A stretch of 45,826 nucleotides of DNA, taken from NCBI GenBank assembly GCA_001970955.1, contig MPUH01000564.1:1-45826 (forward strand), given 5' to 3'. Positions 9,936-21,200 of this stretch are shown here, piece after piece (position 1 is the first letter of the stretch; every line of letters starts with the position of its first letter). The notes under the pieces are model-generated. The model was not told where the DNA came from. It ran no database searches and was given only the letters and a program-made list of their open reading frames with translations. Made by a program: the position numbers and the translations under genes. This DNA is from Stentor coeruleus. Lineage: Eukaryota; Ciliophora; Heterotrichea; Heterotrichida; Stentoridae.

Positions 9936-10652
9936 TGAGATGGCTTTAGAGATGAAATTTAAGTAATAATAATATATAGAACTAAAAAATTATTAGTTCG
10001 TATGAATTTGATAGAGTTAGGCATGCTTGAAGTTTTGATGTAATAAATTATAAGATTAAGAAAATGGAAAAAATTATGGTCTTGTATAGTTTAATGTATA
10101 TTTATTATAAATATATGATTAAAGAGTAATCTTAAGAAAGTTGGTACCTTCCAAGTAGCATAAAGTTTTCCCCACTTGGGTATTTGGATGGTTCTCCCTT
10201 TTACCATTTTATCAGCCAAATAGCATTTACTTTTTTTTAGATTTAGATTGATACTAGTATTTTCTTAGTGGAGGCTAACCTCATTTTGAGAGGTCTTTCA
10301 AGTTTCAGTTAGCAGGTTCGTGGATTCTAAATTTTACATCACCTTAACTAGATTCTATATTTAAATATATATTATATTGAATATATACTATTTAATATTA
10401 CAAAGAAAATCCTTAAAATACTTTGATTTTTAGTAGCATTAGATGATGGATTTTGGTTCTTATAATTATTTAAAATAAACATTCAGCAAATGTTTAGAAA
10501 TTTAATTTTTAACATAAATTCACCAAAACTATATATTATTTAATCACGATTTAGTTATAAACAAAAAAAAGCTTAAAATCTTAAGCTCATCAATAATAAT
10601 ATTTAAGAAAAACATTATCTAATTAGATCCTATTCGCTAAGATAATAATATT
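9936..10652. other. Intergenic region with a GC-richer island
   Basis: The region lies between two plus-strand genes. Most is AT-rich, but about 10140-10325 stands out as less AT-rich with possible hairpins (listed separately). No convincing coding sequence is seen. Confidence 0.5.
10140..10325. ncRNA. Candidate structured RNA or relic, unidentified
   Basis: An island of more balanced composition in AT-rich DNA. It contains CCAAGT...ACTTGG (about 10152 and 10179) flanked by pairing TAC/GTA, and CCTC-ATTTTGA-GAGG near 10280. GGTTCG near 10315 resembles a pol III B box only loosely. I compared it by eye with U1, U2, U4, U5, U6, SRP and RNase P core sequences and found no match. A short open stretch exists on the minus strand (MVKGRTIQIPKWGKLY...), so a gene relic is also possible. 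Strand and identity are unknown. Confidence 0.25.
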
Positions 10653-11246
10653 ATGAATACATTAAAAATTCCTTGTTGGAAGTTTTGGAAAATCCCTGTA
10701 GAACCAATTGAGCCTATCGAAATTGAAGGCTATGCAATTGCTGTGCTAAGGCTAGGTTTTTTTAAGGCAAATTATCAGTTATCAGAATACGGGAGAAATT
10801 GGCTTTCTCAAAGGATTGTCAAAGATGATTACGAAGCAATAATAAACTTTGCACAGCATAAAGTATTTCCGCTGAAATGTGCTATAGATTCATTACGTAC
10901 TCTTTGCGTAGTACTATTTATTATTTCAGTTCTTGCAGGTGCAATGCTATTAGTCCAAGGACAATATTTAATCGGTTCCTTTCTTGCTATTACAACTTTA
11001 ACTTCTCTAGTGATATTAAAGATAATTGGATATATATTTATCAAGCTCTTAAAGAGATTAGAAACAAGCATTGAAGAACAGTTCCGTGGGTTAAATGAGT
11101 GGTTGTTATCTAAAAATCGTCAAATTATAGTTGGGGAACTTTGCTTTTATATTAAGTTTGAAATTGATGATTCAAAAATTTTACTTATGAGTTCGGATGA
11201 TACTAATCCTTCACAGTGGCTGGGAATGCAGAAACTGTTTTGTTAG
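10653..11246 (+). CDS. Two-TM membrane protein, possibly Golga7/Erf4-like
   Basis: 197 residues, single exon. Two adjacent hydrophobic segments (about residues 83-102 and 107-130) form a hairpin in the middle, with soluble flanks. The arrangement of a short conserved part (YGRNWLSQRIVKDDYEAIINF), a central hydrophobic hairpin and a C-terminal helix plus strand (LNEWLLSKNRQIIVGELCFYIKFEI) resembles the Golgin A7/Erf4 family, whose members partner DHHC palmitoyltransferases. This is a weak, by-eye resemblance; an unrelated membrane protein is equally possible. No signal peptide is seen. Confidence 0.7.
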   Translation: MNTLKIPCWKFWKIPVEPIEPIEIEGYAIAVLRLGFFKANYQLSEYGRNWLSQRIVKDDYEAIINFAQHKVFPLKCAIDSLRTLCVVLFIISVLAGAMLLVQGQYLIGSFLAITTLTSLVILKIIGYIFIKLLKRLETSIEEQFRGLNEWLLSKNRQIIVGELCFYIKFEIDDSKILLMSSDDTNPSQWLGMQKLFC

Positions 11247-11577
11247 ATAATTTTTGGTATATTAGATATTGATAAAAAATATGAATATACGATTGGCATA
11301 TTTTTATGTTAGGATTTGAAGAATTAGATTAGCCTTTATATGAATATTTTTTTATTTGGGGACAAGTGATGGATAAATTGAGAGAAATTGATTTTTATTT
11401 TTTATGGGAGATATTTTATGTTGATATCAAGTATTTTACGTTTATTCAGCATCTCTATTTCCATCCAAACCAAAACTTCCTTCATATTCTCAAACCTATA
11501 CCAAAAATCTCCATCCATCATCTCCATCTATCCCACTCTCACTCAGCCATCAGATATTTTCTCTAATATTCTTAATT

Positions 11578-12105
11578 ATGAACCTAAAAAAATTCGACCA
11601 AAACAAATACACAAACGAAATCCTCTCACGTCAAGAAAAAATCCTCGAAAAAACTCAAAAATTCAAAGCGTAACTTCAAAATAGCAAAGCCATACTAATG
11701 AACGCTCAAGAAAAAAACTATCAAAGGTCTTCAAAACTTCCAAAAATGAAAACATGTTTAACCCCACGTCCAATGTCAAGTAAGCATCTTGAACTAATGA
11801 AAGTTGTATCAGTATCTCATCAAATAGACTTAAGCCCAAATCCTATACAATCAGAAGATGAGTTATCAGACTTGTTATTAAAAGATAAAATAATTACAGA
11901 AGATCTTAAACATGATGAAAATAATGATGAGCCTTTAGAAAAGTCTAGAAGTTTAAATACTTCACAAGATGATGTTTTGGATTCATTAGTAAGATTTGAA
12001 GGAGATTCAGAAGATATTGAAAAGAAAAATGTTGTTGTTGTAAACCCGAACATCAACTTAAAACTATTGTTTTTTGATGAGCAACAGCCTAATTGGGTAG
12101 AATAA
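11578..12105 (+). CDS. Small acidic protein, two exons, unknown
   Basis: Exon 1 is 11578-11669 and exon 2 11685-12105, joined over a 15-nt phase-2 intron; the product is 170 residues. Exon 1 adds 30 codons (MNLKKFDQNKYTNEILSRQE...) before the internal Met at 11698, which otherwise would look like the start. The joined N-terminal helix is charged and could form a coiled coil; the rest is Ser- and acid-rich and probably disordered, ending LLFFDEQQPNWVE. No domain is recognised. The start at 11578 is favoured because the frame continues cleanly across the intron. Confidence 0.78.
11670..11684 (+). other. 15-nt intron
   Basis: GTAACTTCAAAATAG, phase 2, A at position 10. Confidence 0.88.
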
Positions 12106-12159
12106 GATATTATGTTTTTATGAATATATAATAGTGTTTGATATGTTTTTTTGTATATA

Positions 12160-13905
12160 ATGTTTTATCTTCTTACGAAGTATTTTTTAAAGTAAGGATC
12201 AGACAGGCTTTGTGCAGCTTTTTTCTTTCAGGAAGTAGATAGGGTTGGTGAACATCATACACCGATAACAGGACCATTGATTATATGTGGAAATCATTCA
12301 AATCAGTTTGTTGATCCACTTCTGATCTTGAGTCAATGCAAGAGAGAAACTTCATTTCTTATAGCTGAGTCGGTATTGTTAATTTAGTCTTATAGAAAAA
12401 GAATTGTAGGGTTTTTTGCTAAACTACTTCATGCAATCCCAGTTAAAAGACCACAAGATTATGCTAAAAAAGGTACGGGGAAGATATGTTCTGATGCTTC
12501 TGGAAAAATACAAGGGATTGGGACTAAGTTCACATTAGAAGTCAAGCCTGGTGACATGATAAAAGCGACTTCTGTTGAATTTACAATAAAATCTGTTGAT
12601 TCTGATGACCTTATAACTCCATTAAGTCCAATTAGTGACCTTAAAAATTCTGAGTTCAAAATCCTACCAAAAATCGACCAGTCAGAAATATATGAAGCAG
12701 TGCAAAATGAACTTAAAAGAGGTCGATGTATAGGAATTTTCCCTGAAGGAGGATCACATGACAGAACTACCCCTCTTCCTTTAAAAGCTGGAGTTTGTTT
12801 AATGGCCCTTGGTGCTATGGCTAGATATAATATTACCGTGACAATACAATGTATAGGACTTAATTATTATCAAGGGCATAGGTTTAGGTCAAAAGCGGTT
12901 ATAAATTTCGGGGTTCCTTATAGTATCCCAAGAGAATTAGCAACTTTATATCTTCAAGATCGTAAACAGGCTATAGAAATCCTATTAAGACAAATAGAAT
13001 CAGTAAGTTTTATATAGAGAATGAAAGAAGTTTGGGTCACAGCACCAAGTTATGAAGAATTGTCTCATGTTTTTATGGCTAGACGTGTATTCAAACCTGA
13101 CGATATGGAAAATCCTTCAAAACTCATGGAAATGAACATAAAATTTGCTAAAGGCTATAGATACATAAAAGAAAAATATCCAGATTGTGAAGAGTTTAAA
13201 ACTGCAATAAATCTAGCTACAGATTACACTAAAAACCTCAAACTTCTCGGCCTTAAAGACTCACAAGTTCGCTCAAGTAAACTTTCTAAAGGGACTTTTC
13301 TAATCCAAACTATTTTCTCTATAATAAGAATCCTCCTAGCATTTGTTTTATCTTTACCAACATGGGTTATCGCAGTTGTTCTAGGTACACTAATATACAA
13401 ACAAGCTGAAAAAGAAAGACAAAAAGCTTTAGCTTCTTCATCAGTAAAAATCCATGGATGGGATGTATTAGCATCTTTTAAAATCATATACGGATTTACA
13501 TATTTTGCGATATTTTCATTATTATTAGGAATATTTGTGTTCTTTTATAGTGTTTGTAATTTTTATGCAGATTTATTTGGTTCATATTATGACGCATTAT
13601 CGATTTATTTAACTTTTTTGATTATATGGCCTGGTTATATGTATGTGTCTATTATATTATCAGATAGAGCTTTGGGTAATTTTACTAAGACTTATGTTAG
13701 AGCTTTGAGTATGTGTTCTCCTAAAGCTATAAATTCTGTAATCCAGCAAAGAGAACAGCTGAAACAAAGCGTAAAAGCGCTAGTGAAGAAATTCATGCCA
13801 GAAATCTTCCCTGAATTAAAGCATAAAAAGAACAAATCCACTTATGAACTCAACGACTCTATTAACGATGCATTCGGATTCTTGTCTGAAATCGGGTTTA
13901 GTTAG
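12160..13905 (+). CDS. Glycerol-3-phosphate/DHAP acyltransferase, Sct1/Gpt2 type, four exons
   Basis: Exons 12160-12191, 12207-12372, 12388-13002 and 13018-13905 join over three 15-nt introns into 566 residues. It should transfer an acyl group to the sn-1 position of glycerol-3-phosphate (or DHAP) at the ER, the first step of glycerolipid synthesis. Evidence: acyltransferase block I NHSNQFVD (residues 40-47, catalytic His41 and Asp47), and block III FPEGGSHDR followed by PLPLKAGVCLMALGA near residue 184, a signature of fungal Sct1/Gpt2-like enzymes. Exon 4 has hydrophobic segments (about residues 365-390, 420-450 and 455-480) that anchor it. As in the yeast enzymes, a poorly conserved insert separates the early motifs from block III. 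The 32-nt first exon is only found through splicing and puts an ATG and hydrophobic residues just before block I. Confidence 0.92.
12192..12206 (+). other. 15-nt intron
   Basis: GTAAGGATCAGACAG, phase 2, A at position 10. It defines the 32-nt first exon of the acyltransferase. Confidence 0.85.
12373..12387 (+). other. 15-nt intron
   Basis: GTATTGTTAATTTAG, phase 0, A at position 10; joins LIAES to SYRKR. Confidence 0.92.
13003..13017 (+). other. 15-nt intron
   Basis: GTAAGTTTTATATAG, phase 0, A at position 10; joins QIES to RMKEV. Confidence 0.92.
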
Positions 13906-14024
13906 CCAATTTAGCTAGATAAAATATACTAATCCTTATAAGGAAAACCTATTCTCACAATATCATTTCAAAAACCATCAAGTTTCATATTAAAAAAAAA
14001 ATTTTTTTTTTCTTATAGTATAAT

Positions 14025-14642
14025 ATGGAACCAGAACGAGCATTTCCTCCACCCACTTTTCCAGTTTCCCTCAATATCTTTTATAAAACCTCTCCTAAAA
14101 ACTACAAAGAAAAACTCCCTTCTACATGTGAAAAACATAAACAAAGGGATGATATGTCAAAGCAAGTTATTCTTAAAAGAAGGTTTCCAAAACTTGATGC
14201 CAATTCCCATACATGTTCATCTTCTCCTATAAATTCTCAAAGCCTTAACAATTCCCCTTTAAAATATTCTTTGAATTTAGTTAATGAAGGAGGGTATATG
14301 AAATATACAGATGAATTAGCTCAAAGGATAAGAAATAAAAGTCCAATGCAAAGGCCAAAGGTTTTTGTGCCAATAAATTCGCATGAAGCAAAAGGTTGTA
14401 TTAAAAGAAAAGTAACTGGAAGTGCTGGGGAACCATATTTGAGCCCACAGACACTGAATTATAATGAACGTGTGGAAAGTGTGAAGAAAAGAGTTGGAGG
14501 CGAGTTTAGGTCGGGGCTGAAAGGCAGTTTTTTAAATGACAATAGAGCTTTTCTTAACAGCTTCAACACTTTTGACACGTTTATGTCAATATCTTCATCA
14601 GGCACAGACCCAAAGTCAAGAGGGAAAAAAATAAGCATGTGA
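14025..14642 (+). CDS. Unknown basic, probably disordered protein, 205 residues
   Basis: Single exon from ATG at 14025 to TGA at 14642. The protein is rich in Ser, Pro, Asn and Lys with no membrane segment or recognised domain. Recognisable stretches are MKYTDELAQRIRNKSPMQRP and a C-terminal Phe/Asn/Ser stretch (FLNSFNTFDTFMSISSS) before a Lys-rich end. Its stop is TGA, which supports TGA being a stop in this organism. It starts 119 bp after the acyltransferase in the same direction. Function is unknown. Confidence 0.72.
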   Translation: MEPERAFPPPTFPVSLNIFYKTSPKNYKEKLPSTCEKHKQRDDMSKQVILKRRFPKLDANSHTCSSSPINSQSLNNSPLKYSLNLVNEGGYMKYTDELAQRIRNKSPMQRPKVFVPINSHEAKGCIKRKVTGSAGEPYLSPQTLNYNERVESVKKRVGGEFRSGLKGSFLNDNRAFLNSFNTFDTFMSISSSGTDPKSRGKKISM

Positions 14643-15249
14643 TTTTGAATGTAGTTTTTAATATCTTTTTTACATAAAATCTATAAATCCCCTGCTGGTT
14701 ATTTACAAAAAACCCACATATTTCTTGTATACACCTAAGCTTGTATACAAACCAAGATTTTTATACTAAAATCGTATTTCTCCTCAAACATCTTTCCTCC
14801 AAAGGAAAAATTGCAACTTACCCATCTATTCTAATCTCCACATCATCATTTCAATTATTTTACATATAAAACTTTATATCTTACAATCTAACACCCTATC
14901 CTAGTTTTCCTTTCAAATCTCCCATGTTTATCAAATATAATTTCCATATACCATTTCCAAAAAATCAAAATCTATGTCAAATTTTAAAAACAATGGTTGC
15001 TAATAATCATCAATATATCCCCACATACCTGAAATAATATTCAATCCCTCACTTTTATATCTAACAAACCTAAATACAAAAATAAAAACTTTAAGAAATA
15101 ATTCCTTTAAATTCAATCCAAAAATAATTTCCCATATAATCATATACAATCAACTTATCATTACCCATACCATAGCCTAACTTCCCAAAAAAGGTCATCA
15201 TATAAATTTTAAAGCATTTTCTTTAGACATACTAAATAATTAATACAAA
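14643..15249. other. G-poor 5' flank of the channel gene
   Basis: 607 bp that contain very few G on the plus strand, typical of upstream flanks in this window. It contains an inverted repeat, TTGTATAC-10 nt-GTATACAA (14725-14750). No coding sequence is seen. Confidence 0.55.
14725..14750. repeat. Perfect inverted repeat, 8-bp arms
   Basis: TTGTATAC at 14725-14732 and GTATACAA at 14743-14750 are perfect reverse complements separated by 10 nt. It lies about 500 bp upstream of the channel start and about 85 bp after the stop of the 14025 gene. It could be a protein-binding site or an RNA 3'-end hairpin; by chance such repeats are not rare in AT-rich DNA. Confidence 0.5.
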
Positions 15250-18200
15250 ATGACATCAATGAACTTTTACTACCAAAACAACAGCAAGAACTACGGCTTA
15301 GAACGTCTGAGTTACAACTTGCACCGGTCTCAACAAGATGATGAAAAGCAAATTTCCAAGCCTATCAAAGAGCAAATGCCCGTTATGCTAATTCTTGAAA
15401 GAATATCTTCCTTCAGCAGAAGCGACTTTCAATACAAGTGGTCAATAATTGTATTCATTTGCAACCTATACAATTTCTTCACAGTCCCATATTTCATAGG
15501 CTTACAAGGTTTCCCTCAGGGTTCCTGGCTTGGCATTGAGCTCATTTTCGAGTTTATCTTAATATTAGACTTTATCGGCCGAGTATTAGCAAAAGATTAC
15601 ATGGAATCTAAAAACCTGTGGCTTCTAAGCGAAGGTGAATCTCTAACCAAGCAATGCTTCCTTTTGGTTTCTTCAATCCCATATACTTTTATCTCAGTAC
15701 TTGCAGGTGGAGCTTATCTCGTTTAGGTAAACTTTTCAGATACTTCCAATTTAGCACTTTTTTCAATAACTTAGAAATCATCAAAATTGAAGCTACTTAT
15801 TATACAATCCAATTAATAAAACTCATGATGTTACTTTTAGCATCAGTTCATTACCTTTCATCAATATGGAATTTTATAGCTAGAATTGAAAGAAGCACTG
15901 GATATCAAAACTGGACTGAAACCCTAAAAGAAAATGGGGCTTCTAACTGGGAAATGTATGTTGACAGTTGTTTCTGGGCTGCTGAAAGTTTAACAGGAAT
16001 TATTATTGAAGATAGTGCAGATTATTCGCTAACTGAAAAAGTACTTTGTGTTCTGGTTATGATGCTTGGGGCGTTTATTTATGCAGCAATTTTCGGTCGC
16101 CTTGCAGCTATATTAGAAAGAGTGAATTCACAACAAGAAGAAAACAGGGCGAAATTAGAAATGGCATCAATATGGGGAGAACAAAGGAAATTAAGTACAG
16201 AACTTAAACGTCGACTTAGTATTTATTATGGCGTTGCTAGAGAAAAATTCGCAAATCAAGTGAATTATAAGTTCATAGATGAATTGCCATTATCTTTGAA
16301 AACTGAAGTATCATTATTTATGTTTAAAGATATGGTCACTAAAGTCAAACTTTTCGAACTTGGTGACCCTTCTTTTATGATGGCATTAGTTCGTTATTTA
16401 CGTCCTCGTCTTTATATGAGTGGAGATTTTATTATTCGCCAAGGAGATTATGCAAATGAATTTTATATACTTCGTATGGGTCTTGTTGAAGTAATTGCTT
16501 CAGATGGACATACACAAATTGCCCTTATGACTGAAGGTTCTTATTTTGGAGAAATCGGCATCCTTTTTGGTATATATAGAACCGTGTCAATAAGAGCTTG
16601 TGAAGCTTGTATTATATGTTATATAAGCAAAGAAGCATTTTTACAAGTAATAAAAAGTTTTCCTGAACATTTACATTTTTTAACACAAGTTGCTAGACAA
16701 AGACAACAATGTATAAATGTTGAGGATTTTGATACAACTTATGACTTGTTAGAAGATAGTTCAAGTAGTGATGATTCTGATAATTCTGATGATCTTGAAC
16801 CACCTAAGTTTTATACTGAAAGAGAACATTTTAAGAAATCCTGGCTGATTAAACTTTTGACTGTACCTGAGAGTAATGCTCCAAGAGATAGAATTGTTAT
16901 AGACCCTTTGAGTGATTTTTATTATATATGGACAGGAGTTTTATTAGCTTCTTTTACGTTTTACTTGTTTTATGTACCTTTTTCTATATGCTTTCAGGAT
17001 GATGGGCATATAGCTTTGATAGTTTTGAACTTTTTTACTTATTTTATGTATATTGCTGATGTTGGTGTGCATTTGTATACTTCGATTATAACAGAATTCG
17101 GCACGTATTCGCATTCAAAAGAAGAAGTCAAACGTGATTATTTTAAAAACTACTTTTTATATGATCTACTGGGTATTATCCCTTCAGATTTTATATGTTT
17201 TTTTACAGGAAGTCCACAGTTTGTCCCTGCGTATTTGCGACTTTTCCGTTTGTTTAAATACAATCGGGTTAAACAATTATTGAAAGTTATAGTAAAAAAC
17301 TCAGGTGCGCATTTCTCAGCGATAAGACTTGCTTTTATTATGTCATCATTTGTGTATTTTAGTCATCTTTATGGGTGTTTATTTTTTTATGTAGCAAAAA
17401 TTGAGTATTATTATGGAACTGACAGATATGACCATGCTAATTTTATTAAAGTTTATGATTTACAGAGTATAGATGATGAAGATTTACTTGATCAAAGCTT
17501 AGGAAAACAGTATATTACAATGCTTTATATTGGAGCTTCTGTTATTTCTATTGCTGCATATGGGGATATAAACCCCATTGCTGCTTCAGAGAAAATATTA
17601 GCTTTGATTTGGATACTTATATCAAGACTTTTAGCTGCATTTTTATATGCAGAAGTTGCTACGCTTATTGGTTCATTGAATAGAACTTATATTAGACATC
17701 TTAATAAGGTGAAACTTGTTAAACAATGGTCTAATCATATACAATTGCCTAAGAAATTGAAGATGAGAATATTGAATTATTATAATCTTATATGGGATAA
17801 ATTACATGGATGTAATGATGATGAAGTACTTAAAGACTTACCTGAATCACTGAGAACGGATATTAGCTACTTTTTATTTAAAGGACTTGCTTCAAGTGGA
17901 CTGTTTCCTGAAACTGATACAGGAGCGTTACTAAGTCTTGTAAGGAAGTGTAAAGTAGAATGTTATTGTTCCCAGGAAACCATAATCTCAGAAGGTGAGC
18001 TCGGACTAGAAATGTATTTTATAATGGATGGCCAAGTAAAAGTCATCACAAGCTTAAATGTTGTGTTAAATCGACTGAAAAAAGGGAGTTTTTTCGGTGA
18101 AATCGCCCTTGTCAAACCAACTCCAGACGTCAGACTCGCAAGTGTTATCGCCGAAACTGATGTAACCCTAGCTGTTCTATCATTAGAAGATTATCAAGAA

Positions 18201-21200
18201 ATAGCAACCATGTTTCCAGACTTTGCTGAAAAAGTAACACACAAGGCAGCTGAACGAGAAATCATGAACAGGGCAACTTTTTCATCAGAAAATCTTGAAG
18301 CAATGAAAGAATATCATAAACTTGTTGAACAATTTGAAGACCCAAACCTATCAGATCCAAACAGATACAGTAATGAAACTTTTGATATAACAACTCAAGT
18401 GATCATCCCTGTAAAAAGGGGAAGAATACTTAATTGGCTTATAAAACACAGGGTTGATAGATATATTTATGCTATTGTTTGGTGTTGGAATATGCTGTTT
18501 ATTCCTTACAAAATCGCATTTAGGACGAAATTCTCAGGGTTTTGTTTTTTCTTTGAAGCTTTGACTATTATTTTATACATATCCCATTGCATATACAATT
18601 TAACCCTTGTTTTTTCCCCTAATCTTTTAATTATTGCCAAACGTGATAAAAACATTATTATTTCTTTTGTGTATTTGCTTTTAGGATTCCCTTTTATGCT
18701 TATAGGTGATTATACAAATTTTACCCCAATAGCATTTGCATTTTTTGGAGTTTTCAGATTAATGAACTTCCATTTGATATTCACAGTTTTCTCTAAACTC
18801 AAAGTTAACATTCATTGGTTTATTACTATAAGTGTTATAGAAATTTTTATTGTTTACCTTTTACTAAACCATTTTGTAGGGTGTTATTATATTTTTATTG
18901 GTAAAGAATATAGTATGTCAAACTCTTGGATTAATTTGGCTGATTTTGAAGATAGTGAGTTTAGTGCTTATGTTTATAGTTTTTATTGGGCTAATGCAAC
19001 TTTGTCGCATTCAAGTGTTGGGGATATTTATAGTGTTAATCATGCTGAAAAACTTTTTAATTGCTTTATTTTCCTTATATGCTGTTATTGCTATGGGATA
19101 CTTTTTGGGTATATTTCATCTTTGGTTTCAGGGTTTGCTTCACAGTTAAAGACGAATTTGCAGGACAGTTATATTTATGTGATGAATTTTGTCAGGAAAA
19201 AAAAGGTTGATAAGATTTTTAGTGGGATTGCTGAGGATTATTATAATCATATATGGCACTCAAGTAAAGGGATTATGGAAAACAGTATCCTCGATGAGTT
19301 ACCTCATAGTATTAAAATCTCAATCCAAATGTACACATACTCAAACGCAATCATCGCTTCACACATCTTTAAAGATAACTCAGGGGCAATTGACTATAAC
19401 ATAACCCAATCCTTATTCAGATTAATGACTATCCAATACTTCCTTGTTGGTGACTCAATAATAAAAGTTGGTGATAAAAACTTCGACATGTACATAATCC
19501 TTGAAGGAGAAGTAGATGTTCTAAACATCCAAGGTAAAAAAGTCTTAGCTACACTTAAAGAAGGGGCACATTTTGGTGAAGCAAACATAATCCTCAAAAA
19601 CGAAATGCGTACCGCAACAATCATGGCAACAAAAATCAGCAAAATAGGCATCCTGACAAAAGATAACCTCGAAATCCTCTTTGATGCTTATCCAACCTGG
19701 TACGAACTCTTAGAAGATATAGTAAAATCACGTATGAAACAAACCTTCAACGCAAATTCTAACGAAGATGTCTCTAAACAAGTCAAAGATATATCAGAAA
19801 AAATCAAAACCGCTCCTGGAAGTTATAAAAAATACACAAAACGTTCCGAAAAACTCATGGCCCCAAAACTAGCTGAACTATTAGTCCAAACCTCAAGCGG
19901 TAAATGGATAACCCTGAATTTTGTCCATTTGATTCTTATAATCTACTCATCATTCGCAATCCCCTTCACAATTTTTTTCCATGTCCAACTCAACCCAGCT
20001 ATACTTTTTATGGAATGTTTAGTCTTAACTGAAAGTTTTGTATATTTAGTACTAAACACAAAAGAAAACTGGGTCAAAGTTTCAAAACAGAACCTTGATT
20101 GGGACAAAGGGATGATTTTTCTATACAAAAACTACTTCCTTATAGACTTATCTTCAATGTCACCATTTAATTTACTCTTTGGATTAGTTGGTAATTACGA
20201 AGATTGGTATGTGATAATATTATGTGTAGCTAGGCTTATATCAATCCTCAGAATCAATTCATTACTTGAAAAACTTGAAATGCAAAACAGAAACATGGTA
20301 AATTACTTAAACCTTTTTAGAATACTTTTTGGTATCATTCTTATAATGCATTGGTGTAGTTGTTTATGGTTTTATATAGCAAGTGAAGATAAAAATTATG
20401 GATGGGTTAACTATTTCGAATTAAACCATGAAACAAATGGGATTTTATATGAAAACAGTCTTTATTATGTTATGAATATCATATCTGGTACTGGGTATAA
20501 AAACACAAGACCAATTGCTGATAAAGAAAGAATTTATTCAATTTTCTTAACAATTGTTGGATTTGTTTTATTTTCTGGATCTTTCGGACTTATGGCGAGC
20601 ATTTCTCATTCTAATGTTACACAGTTACAAGAGATGATGAAGAACATCCGCTCACCTTTTAGTTATATAAACAAAACTGAAGTTCCACAGAGTATTGTTA
20701 ATCGTTTAGAACAGTATTATGCATTTACAACGGGTTTGACTCAAACTTTAGGACCTATTGATTTTAAAAGTTTATATCAACATTTGCCACCAAATATTGT
20801 TGGGACGATTATTTATGAATGTAATAAGAGTATGTTAAAAAAACTCCCATTTTTGGCTCAGAGTGAGTCTACTGAGATGATTGAGAGGATTTCATTATGN
20901 TGTAATAAGAGTATGTTAAAAAAACTCCCATTTTTGGCTCAGAGTGAGTCTACTGAGATGATTGAGAGGATTTCATTATGTCTTTATCCACAAATATATC
21001 TTCCAGAAGATTATGTTATATATAAAAACGATATAGGTGAAGAGATGTTTTTTATTATTATGGGATCTGTGGATATATTAGGACCANGTCTTTATCCACA
21101 AATATATCTTCCAGAAGATTATGTTATATATAAAAACGATATAGGTGAAGAAATGTTTTTTATTATTATGGGATCTGTGGATATATTAGGACCAGATAAT

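Noticed and set aside
11366..11684. Open frames of 66 and 98 codons before the 11578 gene.
   Set aside because: They overlap the better-supported exon 1 in another frame and have low-complexity composition.
15697..15740. An intron to repair the channel frame (candidates of 13, 16, 19 and 20 nt with GT...AG).
   Set aside because: 13, 16 and 19 nt give the wrong phase; 20 nt has the right phase but an unsupported length and lacks the usual internal pattern.
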